DNA of 39,535 nucleotides, taken from assembly GCA_015056315.1 (NCBI GenBank), contig SVGN01000024.1:1-39535 (forward strand), in the 5' to 3' direction. Positions 1-7,317 of the stretch are shown here, one piece after another. Every line of letters starts with the position of its first letter. Positions within the stretch are counted from its first letter, which is position 1. This stretch comes from Clostridiales bacterium (lineage in GTDB: Bacteria; Bacillota; Clostridia; Christensenellales; Aristaeellaceae). Under the pieces are notes generated by a model, which was not told where the DNA came from, ran no database searches, and saw only the letters and a list, made by a program, of their open reading frames with translations. The position numbers were made by a program, and so were the translations under genes.

Positions 1-191
1 TTTGTGAGGAGCTTGTAACAGCGCACACGGAAGAGTCAGAAACTGTTGTCCCTAATGACAATCACTCGTGAGCGGCAGTCCCATCATCCAGGACGGAAAG
101 CTGATTGGCGCGGTGACTCATGTACTGATGACTGACCCGACGAGGGGATACGTAAATTTTTATAGAGAACATGCTGGATGCAGCGAGATAA
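1..191 (+). pseudogene. spoIVB: 3' remnant of spoIVB (S55 sporulation peptidase), frameshifted
   Basis: Bases 71-154 read in one frame as [18 protein letters not shown] followed by LMTDPTRGY. This is the C-terminal signature of the S55 serine peptidase SpoIVB, and the serine in SGSP is the family nucleophile. The frame upstream is closed by TAA and TGA at 53-58. After GGATAC at about 146-151 a one-base shift is needed to recover [11 protein letters not shown], which ends at TAA 189-191. At least two lesions in under 200 bases make this a decayed gene tail. In spore formers SpoIVB activates sigma-K signalling in the mother cell. The 5' part lies outside the window, so a sequencing error cannot be excluded, but two independent shifts make that less likely. 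The usual downstream neighbour spo0A is absent. Confidence 0.75.
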
Positions 192-197
192 CAGAAT

Positions 198-225
198 GAC
201 AGGGGCAAATAGCTCCTGTCTTTTT
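198..225 (+). terminator. Intrinsic terminator after spoIVB remnant
   Basis: A 9-bp stem, 198-206 with 212-220 and one G.T pair, has an AAATA loop and is followed directly by TTTTT at 221-225. It sits 6 bases after the remnant's stop codon, so the old transcription unit's terminator is still intact. Confidence 0.85.
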
Positions 226-236
226 GCTGTTGTACA

Positions 237-245
237 TGGTATAAT
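237..245 (+). promoter_or_regulatory. Extended -10 promoter for small membrane protein
   Basis: TG at 237-238, one base, then a perfect TATAAT at 240-245. No convincing -35 hexamer is seen at the right distance, as is usual for extended -10 promoters. Transcription would begin near 252 and give a leader of about 33 nt before the ATG at 285. Confidence 0.6.
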
Positions 246-284
246 TAGTTCGACAAATAAGAATTTGACGAAGGAATTGGTTGT

Positions 285-461
285 ATGAAAAAGATAGTTA
301 GATTTGTTCTGTTTGTTGCTGCACTTGCCGTTGGGGGTTGGTTAGGCACAATTTTCCTTGCAGATTTTGAACCTCTCAAGATGCTCACATTCCTTGCTGT
401 TTGCGGTGTACTGGGTGTGGTGTTCCACCAAATTGATAAGAGGATTACGAAAGACGAGTAA
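285..461 (+). CDS. Small two-helix membrane protein (58 aa), unknown function
   Basis: The 58-residue product starts MKKIVRFVLFVAALAV and ends in a charged tail (DKRITKDE). Two hydrophobic stretches, about residues 5-25 and 32-49, are joined by a short DFEPLK linker. It is therefore probably a hairpin inner-membrane protein. AAGGAATT at 271-278 lies about 6 bases before the ATG, and an extended -10 promoter lies 40 bases upstream. It is monocistronic, with hairpins downstream. Base composition of this stretch is visibly more AT-rich than the rest of the window, as is the spoIVB remnant before it. I do not recognise a family. Confidence 0.65.
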   Translation: MKKIVRFVLFVAALAVGGWLGTIFLADFEPLKMLTFLAVCGVLGVVFHQIDKRITKDE

Positions 462-566
462 CCAAATTCCAATTTGTTGAGCAAACCAAAGCAGATTTTC
501 TCCCTCTTAGGAGGGCGCAATTATACGCACCATTCCGGTGCATTGCGTTTGTACACCTACATATGC

Positions 567-597
567 AAAGGAGCATCCAAACGTCGGATGCTCCTTT
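567..597 (+). terminator. 12-bp perfect hairpin
   Basis: AAAGGAGCATCC (567-578) pairs perfectly with 586-597 around a 7-base loop. The flanking T and A runs are short, so it may be a weak bidirectional terminator. Its arms share GAGCATCC/GGATGCTC with the hairpin at 1737-1772 on the other side of the hydrolase gene. Confidence 0.6.
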
Positions 598-633
598 GTT
601 CGTTGCTGGATCAATTGTTCCTTAACAATCCTC

Positions 634-656
634 CCGCCACCGCAGGCGGCTTTTTT
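634..656 (+). terminator. Short GC hairpin plus T6
   Basis: CCGCC (634-638) pairs with GGCGG (645-649). One base later TTTTTT spans 651-656. This is a compact rho-independent terminator. Confidence 0.7.
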
Positions 657-768
657 CGTACAGAAGCAGGATTTTTCCCCCTCTGTCGGGAATATCTATA
701 TCACAGCAAACCCCGAGCGTATACGCGAAAACTTCAAAATGTATCCTTACCAAGGGAGGCGTCTTTTC

Positions 769-1674
769 ATGCTACAGGAAACCACCATCCGTTCCGTTAC
801 CGGCCAGGAGCTGGAGCTGCTCTGCTGGCCCTGTGAGGGGCAGGCCAAGGGGCTTGTGCAGCTGGTGCACGGCATGGCGGAGCACATGCACCGCTACGAT
901 GCCACCGCCCGCGCCCTCAATGCGGCGGGCTACCATGTGGTGGGGCATACCCATCTGGGCCACGGCAAGCTGGCAAAGATCAAGGGGTATTTCGCCGATG
1001 AGGGCGGCTGGGAGGCCGTGCTCAGCGATACCCACACCGTGCGCCGCTGGGCGCAGGAGCAGTTCCCCGGCGTGCCCTGCTTCCTGCTGGGGCACAGTAT
1101 GGGCAGCTTCGTGGTGCGCTGCTACGCCCTCAGGCATGGAGATCTGGATGGTCTCATCATCAGCGGTACGGGGCATTTTGAAAAGCCGATCCTGACCGCG
1201 GGGAGCATCATTGCCGCTGTGCAGGGGCTGTTCGGTGGGGCGGCCAAGCCCTGCAAGCTGTTGCACACCATGAATTTCTCTGCCAACAACAAGACCGTGG
1301 AGAACCCCCGCACCGAGTGCGACTGGCTCACCCGGGATGCGGAGCAGGTGGAGGCCTACGCCGCCGATGGGCTGTGCGGCTTCATGTTCACCGCCAAGGC
1401 CTACGCTGATATGTTCGATGGCCTCAAAATGCTCTACCCGGAGAAGCTGAGCACCATGAACAAGGATCTGCCCGTCTATATGCTCAGCGGCGACCACGAC
1501 CCTGTGGGTGCCAACGGCGCAGGCGTGCGCAAGGTGCACGACGAGCTGAAGGCCGCCGGTATCAAGGATCTTACCCTGAAGCTCTACGAGGGCGGCAGGC
1601 ATGAGATGTTCAACGAAGTGAACCGTCAGCAGGTATGGGCCGATCTGGCGGCCTGGCTGGATGCCAGGTGCTGA
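769..1674 (+). CDS. Alpha/beta hydrolase, lysophospholipase/monoglyceride lipase-like
   Basis: The 301-aa protein belongs to the Hydrolase_4 type of alpha/beta hydrolases, which cleave lysophospholipids or monoacylglycerols in the cytoplasm. The oxyanion-region motif VHGMAEH lies near residue 34. The nucleophile elbow GHSMGS places Ser110. Asp244 in SGDHDPVG and His278 in GGRHEMF complete the triad. The start chosen is the ATG at 769, because AAGGGAGG at 752-759 sits 9 bases upstream. The open frame extends further 5' but has no ribosome site there. No signal peptide is present. The gene stands alone between hairpins at 567 and 1737. True substrate is unknown. Confidence 0.88.
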   Translation: MLQETTIRSVTGQELELLCWPCEGQAKGLVQLVHGMAEHMHRYDATARALNAAGYHVVGHTHLGHGKLAKIKGYFADEGGWEAVLSDTHTVRRWAQEQFPGVPCFLLGHSMGSFVVRCYALRHGDLDGLIISGTGHFEKPILTAGSIIAAVQGLFGGAAKPCKLLHTMNFSANNKTVENPRTECDWLTRDAEQVEAYAADGLCGFMFTAKAYADMFDGLKMLYPEKLSTMNKDLPVYMLSGDHDPVGANGAGVRKVHDELKAAGIKDLTLKLYEGGRHEMFNEVNRQQVWADLAAWLDARC

Positions 1675-1736
1675 TGGGGGAGCGGGCCAACACCGATGAA
1701 CGGGCTCCCGGAGCTGGGGAACCCGGCAACGACAAC

Positions 1737-1772
1737 AGACGAGCATCCGGCGATCGTGCCGGATGCTCGTCT
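1737..1772. terminator. 15-bp perfect hairpin after hydrolase gene
   Basis: Bases 1737-1751 pair perfectly with 1758-1772 around a 6-base loop. No long T run follows on either strand. It lies between two convergent genes (hydrolase plus, membrane protein minus) and may stop both. Confidence 0.65.
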
Positions 1773-1860
1773 GCGTTCAGTGCCTGTATGCCGTTTTCAT
1801 GCCCTGCTTCCTCTGTGGCTCTGCCATACCCGCCTGTGTGCGGAAAGCAAGCGGCTGTTT

Positions 1861-2607
1861 TCAAAACGGTATCAGGGGAAGCACCACCGAGGCCAACAGA
1901 TTGAAGACTGCCAGAGACAGAAGGGGCGTCCATACGTTATCTGTCTTTTGATACGACCAGCACATCAGCAAATGAACAGGCAACTGCACGAGGTAGCTGC
2001 TGAGGGCAAGGTCTGTCTGGCCCCGCCAGAGGATGTTGATGACCGCCGGGATCAGCGTGAGCACAGCAACGCACGGGTAGGCCAGCCAGGGCCGTCTGTA
2101 GCACACCGGTGCAAAACCGAAGCAGTAGAACAGGGCGCAGATGCTGATGGGTGCGAAAACAGACAGAGTCACCGTGCCAAGGATCGGTTGAAGGTCGAGC
2201 AGCAGCAGGGGCGTATGGCTGATGAACATCTCCACCGCCGGGAGGCAGTTGAGCAGCGTGCCCAGCTCGCCGCCGAGAAGATGCGCTGCGCCGAACAGCA
2301 CCAGCTCCGCCGCCACAGCCAGACCAACGGTCAGGGCAATGTGCTTGAGGGTATAGCGCAGATCGGTCTGCACCATGAACCATTCATCCTTCAGGTAACG
2401 GAGCAGGAGCAGCAGCATGGCGATGCCGTTGGCCACGTGGTAGCCGATCTCCAGCCATACGCTGAGCTCGGTCTGCTCCCACAGCCCAAGCCCCACAAAG
2501 GGCATGAACATGGGCAAAAGCACAAAGACCCAGAGCCAGGCGGGGATCAGCGCAAAGAGCTGTATCTTTTCCGGCTTGCTGTTCATAGAGGGGAAGAGCT
2601 GATCCAT
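1861..2607 (-). CDS. Polytopic membrane protein, CPBP (CAAX protease-like) relative lacking catalytic motifs
   Basis: The 248-aa protein has about seven to eight hydrophobic helices. The last part, SYQKTDNVWTPLLSLAVFN near the C terminus, resembles the final helix of CPBP intramembrane proteases (usual form: YxxTgslwapillHaxxN). The histidine expected there is replaced by serine/leucine, and no EExxxR motif is visible. If it belongs to that family it is probably a non-catalytic member; this is inference. The ATG at 2607 is preferred over GTG at 2616 because AAAGGAG lies 8 bases upstream of the ATG and overlaps the GTG. A promoter at 2773-2802 implies a leader of about 160 nt. Confidence 0.75.
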   Translation of the reverse strand: MDQLFPSMNSKPEKIQLFALIPAWLWVFVLLPMFMPFVGLGLWEQTELSVWLEIGYHVANGIAMLLLLLRYLKDEWFMVQTDLRYTLKHIALTVGLAVAAELVLFGAAHLLGGELGTLLNCLPAVEMFISHTPLLLLDLQPILGTVTLSVFAPISICALFYCFGFAPVCYRRPWLAYPCVAVLTLIPAVINILWRGQTDLALSSYLVQLPVHLLMCWSYQKTDNVWTPLLSLAVFNLLASVVLPLIPF

Positions 2608-2772
2608 GAGAAGCACTCCTTTGTATAAGCATCAATGATGGAGGAGGGTTGCCGGTCTGGCAGACCGGGCGGGTCGGCAGCCGGGGAAAGGCTCCTTTTT
2701 CAGAGGCAGCCCCTGCCGAAGGCGAATGAGGGCGCTGCCTGTTGCCAACATTCAAACGGTGTTTTCGCATTC
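2608..2772 (-). promoter_or_regulatory. Long structured 5' leader of the CPBP-like gene
   Basis: Between the proposed transcription start near 2766 and the ATG at 2607 lie about 160 non-coding bases. They contain a perfect palindromic hairpin (CCGGTCT at 2652-2658 with AGACCGG at 2662-2668) and a bulged hairpin whose arms are GGCAGC-type sequences near 2703-2740. I recognise no known riboswitch. Confidence 0.35.
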
Positions 2773-2802
2773 ATTCTATCACAGCCGCACAGGGCACCGC
2801 AA
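2773..2802 (-). promoter_or_regulatory. Sigma-A promoter for CPBP-like gene
   Basis: On the minus strand TTGCGG (2797-2802) and TAGAAT (2773-2778) are 18 bp apart, with TG one base before the -10 hexamer. Confidence 0.5.
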
Positions 2803-2945
2803 CCCAGCCGTGGACATGCATTTTCGGCCTTGGGGAGCCATGCCGGGAGGGGCGATCCCTTCTCTGCGTTGCCCCGGTCGGCAGCATGGCTTTTTCAACG
2901 ATCCTTGAGAAACAGTTGAGGCACAGATGAGCCCCGCAGCATATC

Positions 2946-3239
2946 ATGATCATGGAAAGGAAAAAGCGGGGCAAAGGCTCCGCCGGGGGGAGAACCGTGG
3001 ATCACATCCGTGATATGCTCAAGTGGCTGAAGCCGGGCAGCGATCTTGCCCATGTATCCCGGCAGACCCGGCTGAACGAAGACCTGCACCTGACCGCCGA
3101 GGACGGTCTCGCCCTGGTAGCGATGATCGAGGCGCTCAGCGGGCGTACCTACGGCTGGGAGCGGGAGCTTACCACCCTTGGCGATCTGCTGGATTATCTG
3201 GCCTCTCAGGGGATCGGTGCCGAAGCGCCGGATCTGTGA
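2946..3239 (+). CDS. Acyl-carrier-protein-like small protein lacking the carrier serine
   Basis: The 97-aa product has a basic N-terminal leader (MIMERKKRGKGSAGG) and then a predicted helical domain. Its central segment, RLNEDLHLTAEDGLALVAMI, has the length and hydrophobic pattern of helix II of acyl carrier proteins. It ends with TTLGDLLDYLAS, like the ACP helix IV region. The DSL motif that carries phosphopantetheine is missing; Ala-Glu-Asp stands at about residues 51-53. It is therefore either a structural ACP relative or a degenerate one. The start is uncertain: GTG at 2997 has GGGGGGAG four bases upstream and would remove the basic leader. No neighbouring fatty-acid or polyketide genes are present. 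Confidence 0.6.
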   Translation: MIMERKKRGKGSAGGRTVDHIRDMLKWLKPGSDLAHVSRQTRLNEDLHLTAEDGLALVAMIEALSGRTYGWERELTTLGDLLDYLASQGIGAEAPDL

Positions 3240-3353
3240 GCCCGCCCTCCTGACCCGAGCCGCCGGGCGGCTCACCCGACACAGGACTGTACCCGGCAGG
3301 AAAGGCCGCTTCGGCGTAGATTTTTCCACCTGCCGGGCAGTCGATATGCTCCA

Positions 3354-3389
3354 GGCCCCCGCAGCGGGTGTATGACCGCTGCGGGGGCC
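3354..3389 (+). terminator. 14-bp perfect GC-rich hairpin
   Basis: GGCCCCCGCAGCGG (3354-3367) pairs perfectly with 3376-3389 around an 8-base loop, followed by ATTTGCTT. It is the likely terminator of the ACP-like gene. Confidence 0.7.
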
Positions 3390-3533
3390 ATTTGCTTGCC
3401 CCCCCCTTGACAGATGTGGGTGCAGAGAACGCTGCTCACTTGGAGTACATTCGTCCCCTGCGGGCTGCACAGGGCGAAAAATCGCCTTGTTCTGTACCGT
3501 CTGCGTTCCGCTTCTGCCCTGACCCGCCTGGGG

Positions 3534-3563
3534 TTGCATCCGGCGGCCTACCTGTGGTACGAT
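3534..3563 (+). promoter_or_regulatory. Promoter for phosphodiesterase gene
   Basis: TTGCAT (3534-3539), an 18-bp spacer and TACGAT (3558-3563), with TG one base before the -10. Transcription would start near 3570, about 60 nt upstream of the ATG. Confidence 0.5.
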
Positions 3564-3630
3564 GAGTCAAAACCAACGGGGGGATTGGATGCACCCACTA
3601 TGCATCCCCCGGCAGAAGGAGGCGGCAGCC

Positions 3631-4737
3631 ATGCCCGTACAGTACCCGGATCATCACAATTGCATCGCCAATCTGGCCTGCTCCATCCTCAGGCATTACG
3701 GCATCACGCCGCCCAATGCCACTCTGCCTGCCGCCGATGCGCTGCTGGCTGCCCACCCGGCCAAGCATGTACTGGTGCTGCTGGTGGATGGGATGGGCGT
3801 GAGCAATATGGAGCGCCACCTGTCGCCGGAGGGCTTTTTCCGCCGCCATCTGGTAACGCCCTATTCCTCCACCTTCCCGCCCACCACGGTGGCGGCCACC
3901 ACCGCCATGCTCAGCGGGCTTACGCCCAACCGCTCCGGCTGGCTGGGCTGGGTGGGGTACTTCCCGCAGGTGGATCGGAACGTGGTGTACTACTGGAATG
4001 TGGATAACGATACCGGCGAGCCCATCCGGGAGTGCAATGTGCCGTGGACGTATGTGCCCTACCGCAGCCTGACGGATCTGATCTCCCAAAACGGCACGGC
4101 GGCTTATGCACGCCTGCCCTTCCTGCCGCCCTTTGAGCCGGGGCATCTGCCGGATCTGGATACCTTTCTCGGCAATGTGGAGCAGCTCTGCGAAAAGGAT
4201 GAGCCCTCCTACATCTACGCCTACTGGGATGCGCTGGATACCCTGATGCACAGGAACGGCGTGGAGTGCGATGCGGTGGGGCAGCTGATGCGGCAGATCG
4301 AGCAACGGGTGGAGGAAATGGCCGCCCGCCTCAAGGATACCCTGCTGCTGATCACCGCCGATCACGGGCATATCTCCACCCGCGGTGCGGTGCTCACCGA
4401 TTATCCGGAGCTGGCAGAGTGCCTTGTGCGCATGCCTTCCATCGAGCTGCGCACGGTGAATCTGTTCGTGAAGCCCGGTATGGAAAAGCAGCTGGAGAAC
4501 GCTTTCGCCAAGTATTTCCCGGATACCTTTATGCTGCTTACCAAGCAGCAGGTGCTGGAAAAACAGCTCTTTGGCCCCGGCGAAAACCACCCGCTGCTGG
4601 AGGGCATGCTGGGCGACTACATCGCCATTGCCGTATCCGACATGGATATCGTCAACGTGCCCTCCGACCATAAGGGCAACCATGCAGGCATCACCCCGGA
4701 GGAGATGACCATACCGCTGATCGCGGTCAAATGCTGA
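3631..4737 (+). CDS. Nucleotide pyrophosphatase/phosphodiesterase-type enzyme, alkaline phosphatase superfamily
   Basis: The 368-aa protein matches the type I phosphodiesterase/NPP branch of the alkaline phosphatase superfamily, which uses two metal ions and a threonine nucleophile. Metal ligand Asp53 is in LVDGMG, and the likely nucleophile is Thr81 in SSTFPPTT. A second metal set is Asp203 and His207 in the ALDTLMH segment, Asp244-His245 in TADHGH, and His351 near GNHAGI. The ATG at 3631 is chosen because AGAAGGAGG ends 8 bases upstream; upstream in-frame ATGs lack one. There is no signal peptide, so it acts in the cytoplasm. Substrate cannot be told from sequence. Confidence 0.88.
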   Translation: MPVQYPDHHNCIANLACSILRHYGITPPNATLPAADALLAAHPAKHVLVLLVDGMGVSNMERHLSPEGFFRRHLVTPYSSTFPPTTVAATTAMLSGLTPNRSGWLGWVGYFPQVDRNVVYYWNVDNDTGEPIRECNVPWTYVPYRSLTDLISQNGTAAYARLPFLPPFEPGHLPDLDTFLGNVEQLCEKDEPSYIYAYWDALDTLMHRNGVECDAVGQLMRQIEQRVEEMAARLKDTLLLITADHGHISTRGAVLTDYPELAECLVRMPSIELRTVNLFVKPGMEKQLENAFAKYFPDTFMLLTKQQVLEKQLFGPGENHPLLEGMLGDYIAIAVSDMDIVNVPSDHKGNHAGITPEEMTIPLIAVKC

Positions 4738-4755
4738 TGTATGAAAACAGTAATG

Positions 4756-4793
4756 AACCCCCTGTGCAGGTGCGAAAGCCTGCACAGGGGGTT
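4756..4793 (+). terminator. 15-bp perfect hairpin terminator
   Basis: AACCCCCTGTGCAGG (4756-4770) pairs perfectly with 4779-4793 around an 8-base loop, followed by CTGCTTTG. It closes the phosphodiesterase unit. Confidence 0.8.
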
Positions 4794-4928
4794 CTGCTTT
4801 GTTCCCTTACGGCGTGGGAGCACAGGTGTACCAAAATTTTCGTTCTGTGAAAGATATCTCCGCACGGCAACCGTCTATATGAGTGAACCGGTCAAAAGCG
4901 CGCAGCCGGTTGGAAAGGAGGGCAGCCA

Positions 4929-5411
4929 TTGCTGATCGAGGAGCTCATCGCGGCATATGGAAATGATATTCTGCGCCTGTGTATCATCTATCTGGGGGAT
5001 CTCCAATTGGCACAGGATGCTTTTCAGGAAACCTTTGTGAAGGCGTGGAAGGGGTTGGATGCCTTCCGTGGGGACAGCAGCCCCAAAACATGGCTGAGCC
5101 ATATCGCGGTAAATACCTGCCGTGATATGCTGCGCTCCGGTTGGCTTGGAATGCTGAAGCGCAGCAAGCCGATCGAGGAGATTGCAGAGCTGGCTCTCCC
5201 CGCCCCCGACCCTGAAGCTGCTGCCGTACGGGAAGCGACCCTGCGCCTAAGCAGCCGCTATCGGGAAGTGATCGTACTCTACTATTACCAAGGTATGCAG
5301 ATCAGTCAGATCGCTCAGACCCTGTCCTTGCCGGAAAATACGGTTTCCACCCGTCTCCGCCGCGCAAGGGCACAACTGAAGCGCATGCTTGGAGAGGAGG
5401 TAGAACCGTGA
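4929..5411 (+). CDS. ECF-type RNA polymerase sigma factor (sigma-70 family)
   Basis: The 160-aa protein has region 2 (GDLQLAQDAFQETFVKAWKG, then PKTWLSHIAVNTCRDMLR) and region 4 (SSRYREVIVLYYYQGMQISQ with the helix-turn-helix ending NTVSTRLRRARAQLK). Length and architecture are those of extracytoplasmic-function sigma factors, with no region 1 or 3. The start is TTG at 4929: GGAAAGGAGG lies 7 bases upstream and no ATG is available. Its stop overlaps the next gene's GTG start (GTGA, 5408-5411), so the two are translationally coupled. The partner at 5408 is probably its anti-sigma factor. I could not identify an autoregulated promoter in 4805-4928. Confidence 0.9.
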   Translation: MLIEELIAAYGNDILRLCIIYLGDLQLAQDAFQETFVKAWKGLDAFRGDSSPKTWLSHIAVNTCRDMLRSGWLGMLKRSKPIEEIAELALPAPDPEAAAVREATLRLSSRYREVIVLYYYQGMQISQIAQTLSLPENTVSTRLRRARAQLKRMLGEEVEP

Positions 5412-6607
5412 AACGCAACGAATTTGCGTTCCGTCTGCATCACAGCATGGAGCCGGTTCAACTCTCCCTGCAGCTAAAGCACGCTGCGCTGGATCGCATT
5501 GCCGGGAAGGAGCAACCTGTAATGAAAAAGAAAATGTCCGCAGCACTGGTTCTGGTGCTGATCCTGTGCCTGCTGATGGCGGCAGCGGTGGCTGCCGCCC
5601 ACCGGGCGGGGCTTCTGGATTTTGTTGGCCACAATACCAACAGCTATGTGCCCGAGGATGCCCAGAGCTATGTGCAAACCGATGTAGCCACCATGGAAAA
5701 TCAGCTGGTTACTGCCGCAGTGCGGGAAATGTACTTTGATGGCAAGGTGATCCGCGCCGTGGTGGATGTGACTCCCAAGGAAAACAGCATCATGCTGCTG
5801 GGCAGTTTTATGTATCCCGGAGACCTGTGGAGTGATTGGCGGCTTCAGCGGGACGAAGATGGAGAAGCGGATTCCCGTACGGTGGCACAGGTCTATCAGG
5901 ATGGCAGGTACAAGAGCGCCTACACTGTCGGCATCGACCTGTATGTTGCGGAGCATGACCTCTGTATCGTTGCCGACAGCATGGATTGCTTTGCCAACGA
6001 GGATGGTACCCTGACCATATACCAGCAGAAGGAATACGAAAACGTGCCGGAGGATGCGGACATCGGTCTGCATATGAGGCTCATCCCGTGGGAAGTGCCG
6101 CTTATGGCAGACAGCAAGCCCGTATATGTGCAGCGGCAGGAGTTGGAACAGCTGCTGCCGGTATCCGGCAATGCCTCCTCAACGGAAGCGTATGTGTGCA
6201 CGCAGCCGGTGGAGGTTCCCTCTGCGGGTGTACGCATCGATGGGCTGCTGATCGAGGTAAAGCCGCAGGAGCTTTATGCCACACTGGCATTCACCGTTAC
6301 CGACCGGGCAGCCTACGATGCCCTCGACGGCGGTTTGTGGTTTGAGTTTATCGACCCCGACATCTTTGCAGAAATGCCTTATGAGCAACGTCTTATGTCG
6401 GGTCTCAGCGACGGCGGCAGCATAGGCCCCGTCAAGAACGATGACCCCGATCACCTTTGCCAGAAGGAGACGCTGGGGCGCAACGAGCTGCATCAGGTCT
6501 ACAATGTGCGTGCCTTCAACGCAGGGGATAAGGAACGCTATGAAACCGTGCAGCTGGTCATGCGCCCTGCCTCACCTGAGGATGTGGCGGCCTTTTTGGC
6601 AGAGTAA
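5408..6607 (+). CDS. Membrane-anchored probable anti-sigma factor (DUF4179-like architecture)
   Basis: The 399-aa protein has a short cytoplasmic N-terminal segment of about 38 residues, one membrane helix (about 43-66) and a large extracytoplasmic domain of over 300 residues. The outer part has the mixed beta pattern of DUF4179-type proteins found next to ECF sigma genes in clostridia; the family name is an inference from context and layout. It starts with GTG at 5408 (GAGGAGG 7 bases upstream) and overlaps the sigma gene by four bases. The N-terminal segment would bind the sigma factor, and the outer domain would sense an unknown envelope signal. Confidence 0.75.
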   Translation: MKRNEFAFRLHHSMEPVQLSLQLKHAALDRIAGKEQPVMKKKMSAALVLVLILCLLMAAAVAAAHRAGLLDFVGHNTNSYVPEDAQSYVQTDVATMENQLVTAAVREMYFDGKVIRAVVDVTPKENSIMLLGSFMYPGDLWSDWRLQRDEDGEADSRTVAQVYQDGRYKSAYTVGIDLYVAEHDLCIVADSMDCFANEDGTLTIYQQKEYENVPEDADIGLHMRLIPWEVPLMADSKPVYVQRQELEQLLPVSGNASSTEAYVCTQPVEVPSAGVRIDGLLIEVKPQELYATLAFTVTDRAAYDALDGGLWFEFIDPDIFAEMPYEQRLMSGLSDGGSIGPVKNDDPDHLCQKETLGRNELHQVYNVRAFNAGDKERYETVQLVMRPASPEDVAAFLAE

Positions 6608-6618
6608 CCAATATGCAA

Positions 6619-6657
6619 AAGCCCCCGAACAAGCTGCTTAAGCCTGTTCGGGGGCTT
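6619..6657. terminator. Bidirectional terminator
   Basis: AAGCCCCCGAACA (6619-6631) pairs perfectly with 6645-6657. It lies between the convergent anti-sigma gene (plus) and the oxidoreductase operon (minus), with AAAA on its left side to serve the minus strand. The remaining bases to 6780 contain nothing recognisable. Confidence 0.8.
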
Positions 6658-6780
6658 CATTGTCTGTTTGGAAGATGCTACTGCCATTCTCCGCACCACC
6701 CGTGCAATGGGTGCAAATGCGGTTTTCCAAAGGGCAGCGCTCATTGGCAGGGTGCAGGGGCAGCGCCCCGCAGCCATCCC

Positions 6781-7317
6781 TTACGCCTTCAGCGCAGCGC
6801 CGCGCTCGATGGCCTGCCAGTTGATATCCAGCATAGAGGCGCGCTTCTCGCCCAGCCACTCACGGAGGGTCTCCTTGAGGGATTCGGGCTTGGCGAACTC
6901 GGTAGCGCCCAGCACGGCGCCCAGCATGACCATGTTGGCGGTGCGCTGGTTGCCCAGCTCTTCGGCGATCTGGTTGCAGGGTACGGGGATCACGGTCACA
7001 TCGTCCCGCAGCTCCACATCCTCGATGAGGGAGGCGTTGTAGAGCAGCACGCCGCCGGCAGCCATCTTGGGCATGAACTTGGCAAGGCTGGGCTTGTTCA
7101 TGGCCACCAGTACGGGGGGCTCGGTCACCAGCGGGGAGCCGATCTCCTCATCGCTGACCACCACGGCGCAGTTGGCTTCGCCGCCGCGCATCTCGGGGCC
7201 GTAGCTGGGCATCCAGCTTACTTCGTATTCTTCACGCATAGCGGTCTTGGCGATCAGCTGACCGATCAGCAGCACGCCCTGGCCGCCGAAACCGGCGATC
7301 AAAAATTGCTTTTCCAT
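6781..7317 (-). CDS. 2-oxoacid:ferredoxin oxidoreductase, gamma subunit
   Basis: The 178-aa protein is the POR/KOR gamma domain. The N-terminal FGGQGVLLIGQLIAKTA motif and SYGPEMRGGEANCAVVVS are diagnostic. The complex oxidatively decarboxylates a 2-oxoacid to its acyl-CoA and reduces ferredoxin in the cytoplasm. It is the last gene of a four-gene operon and starts inside the stop of the beta gene (TAATG). Length is normal. The family members VOR (branched-chain 2-oxoacids) and KOR (2-oxoglutarate) share this order, and substrate is not determined here. Confidence 0.93.
   Translation of the reverse strand: MEKQFLIAGFGGQGVLLIGQLIAKTAMREEYEVSWMPSYGPEMRGGEANCAVVVSDEEIGSPLVTEPPVLVAMNKPSLAKFMPKMAAGGVLLYNASLIEDVELRDDVTVIPVPCNQIAEELGNQRTANMVMLGAVLGATEFAKPESLKETLREWLGEKRASMLDINWQAIERGAALKA

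Larger units (their letters stand above)
462..768. other. Gene-free spacer with three hairpins
   Basis: This 307-base gap carries no convincing gene. It holds a bulged hairpin (516-521 and 527-531 pairing with 537-547), a 12-bp hairpin at 567-597 and a short terminator at 634-656. No clear promoter for the hydrolase gene at 769 was identified. Confidence 0.6.
3240..3630. other. Intergenic region before phosphodiesterase gene
   Basis: About 390 bases without a convincing gene. It holds the 14-bp hairpin at 3354-3389, an isolated TTGACA at 3407-3412 without a matching -10, and the promoter at 3534-3563. An in-frame ATG at 3562 overlaps the -10 hexamer and is rejected as a start. Confidence 0.6.

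Noticed and set aside
2635..2930. Plus-strand open frames between the CPBP-like and ACP-like genes
   Set aside because: No ribosome sites, and they overlap the minus-strand promoter and leader of the CPBP-like gene.
3407..3435. Perfect TTGACA at 3407 as a promoter
   Set aside because: No acceptable -10 hexamer lies 16-18 bp downstream.
4805..4928. Autoregulated ECF-type promoter before the first sigma gene
   Set aside because: GGCAAC and CGTC strings occur but are adjacent rather than about 16 bp apart, so they do not form an ECF promoter.
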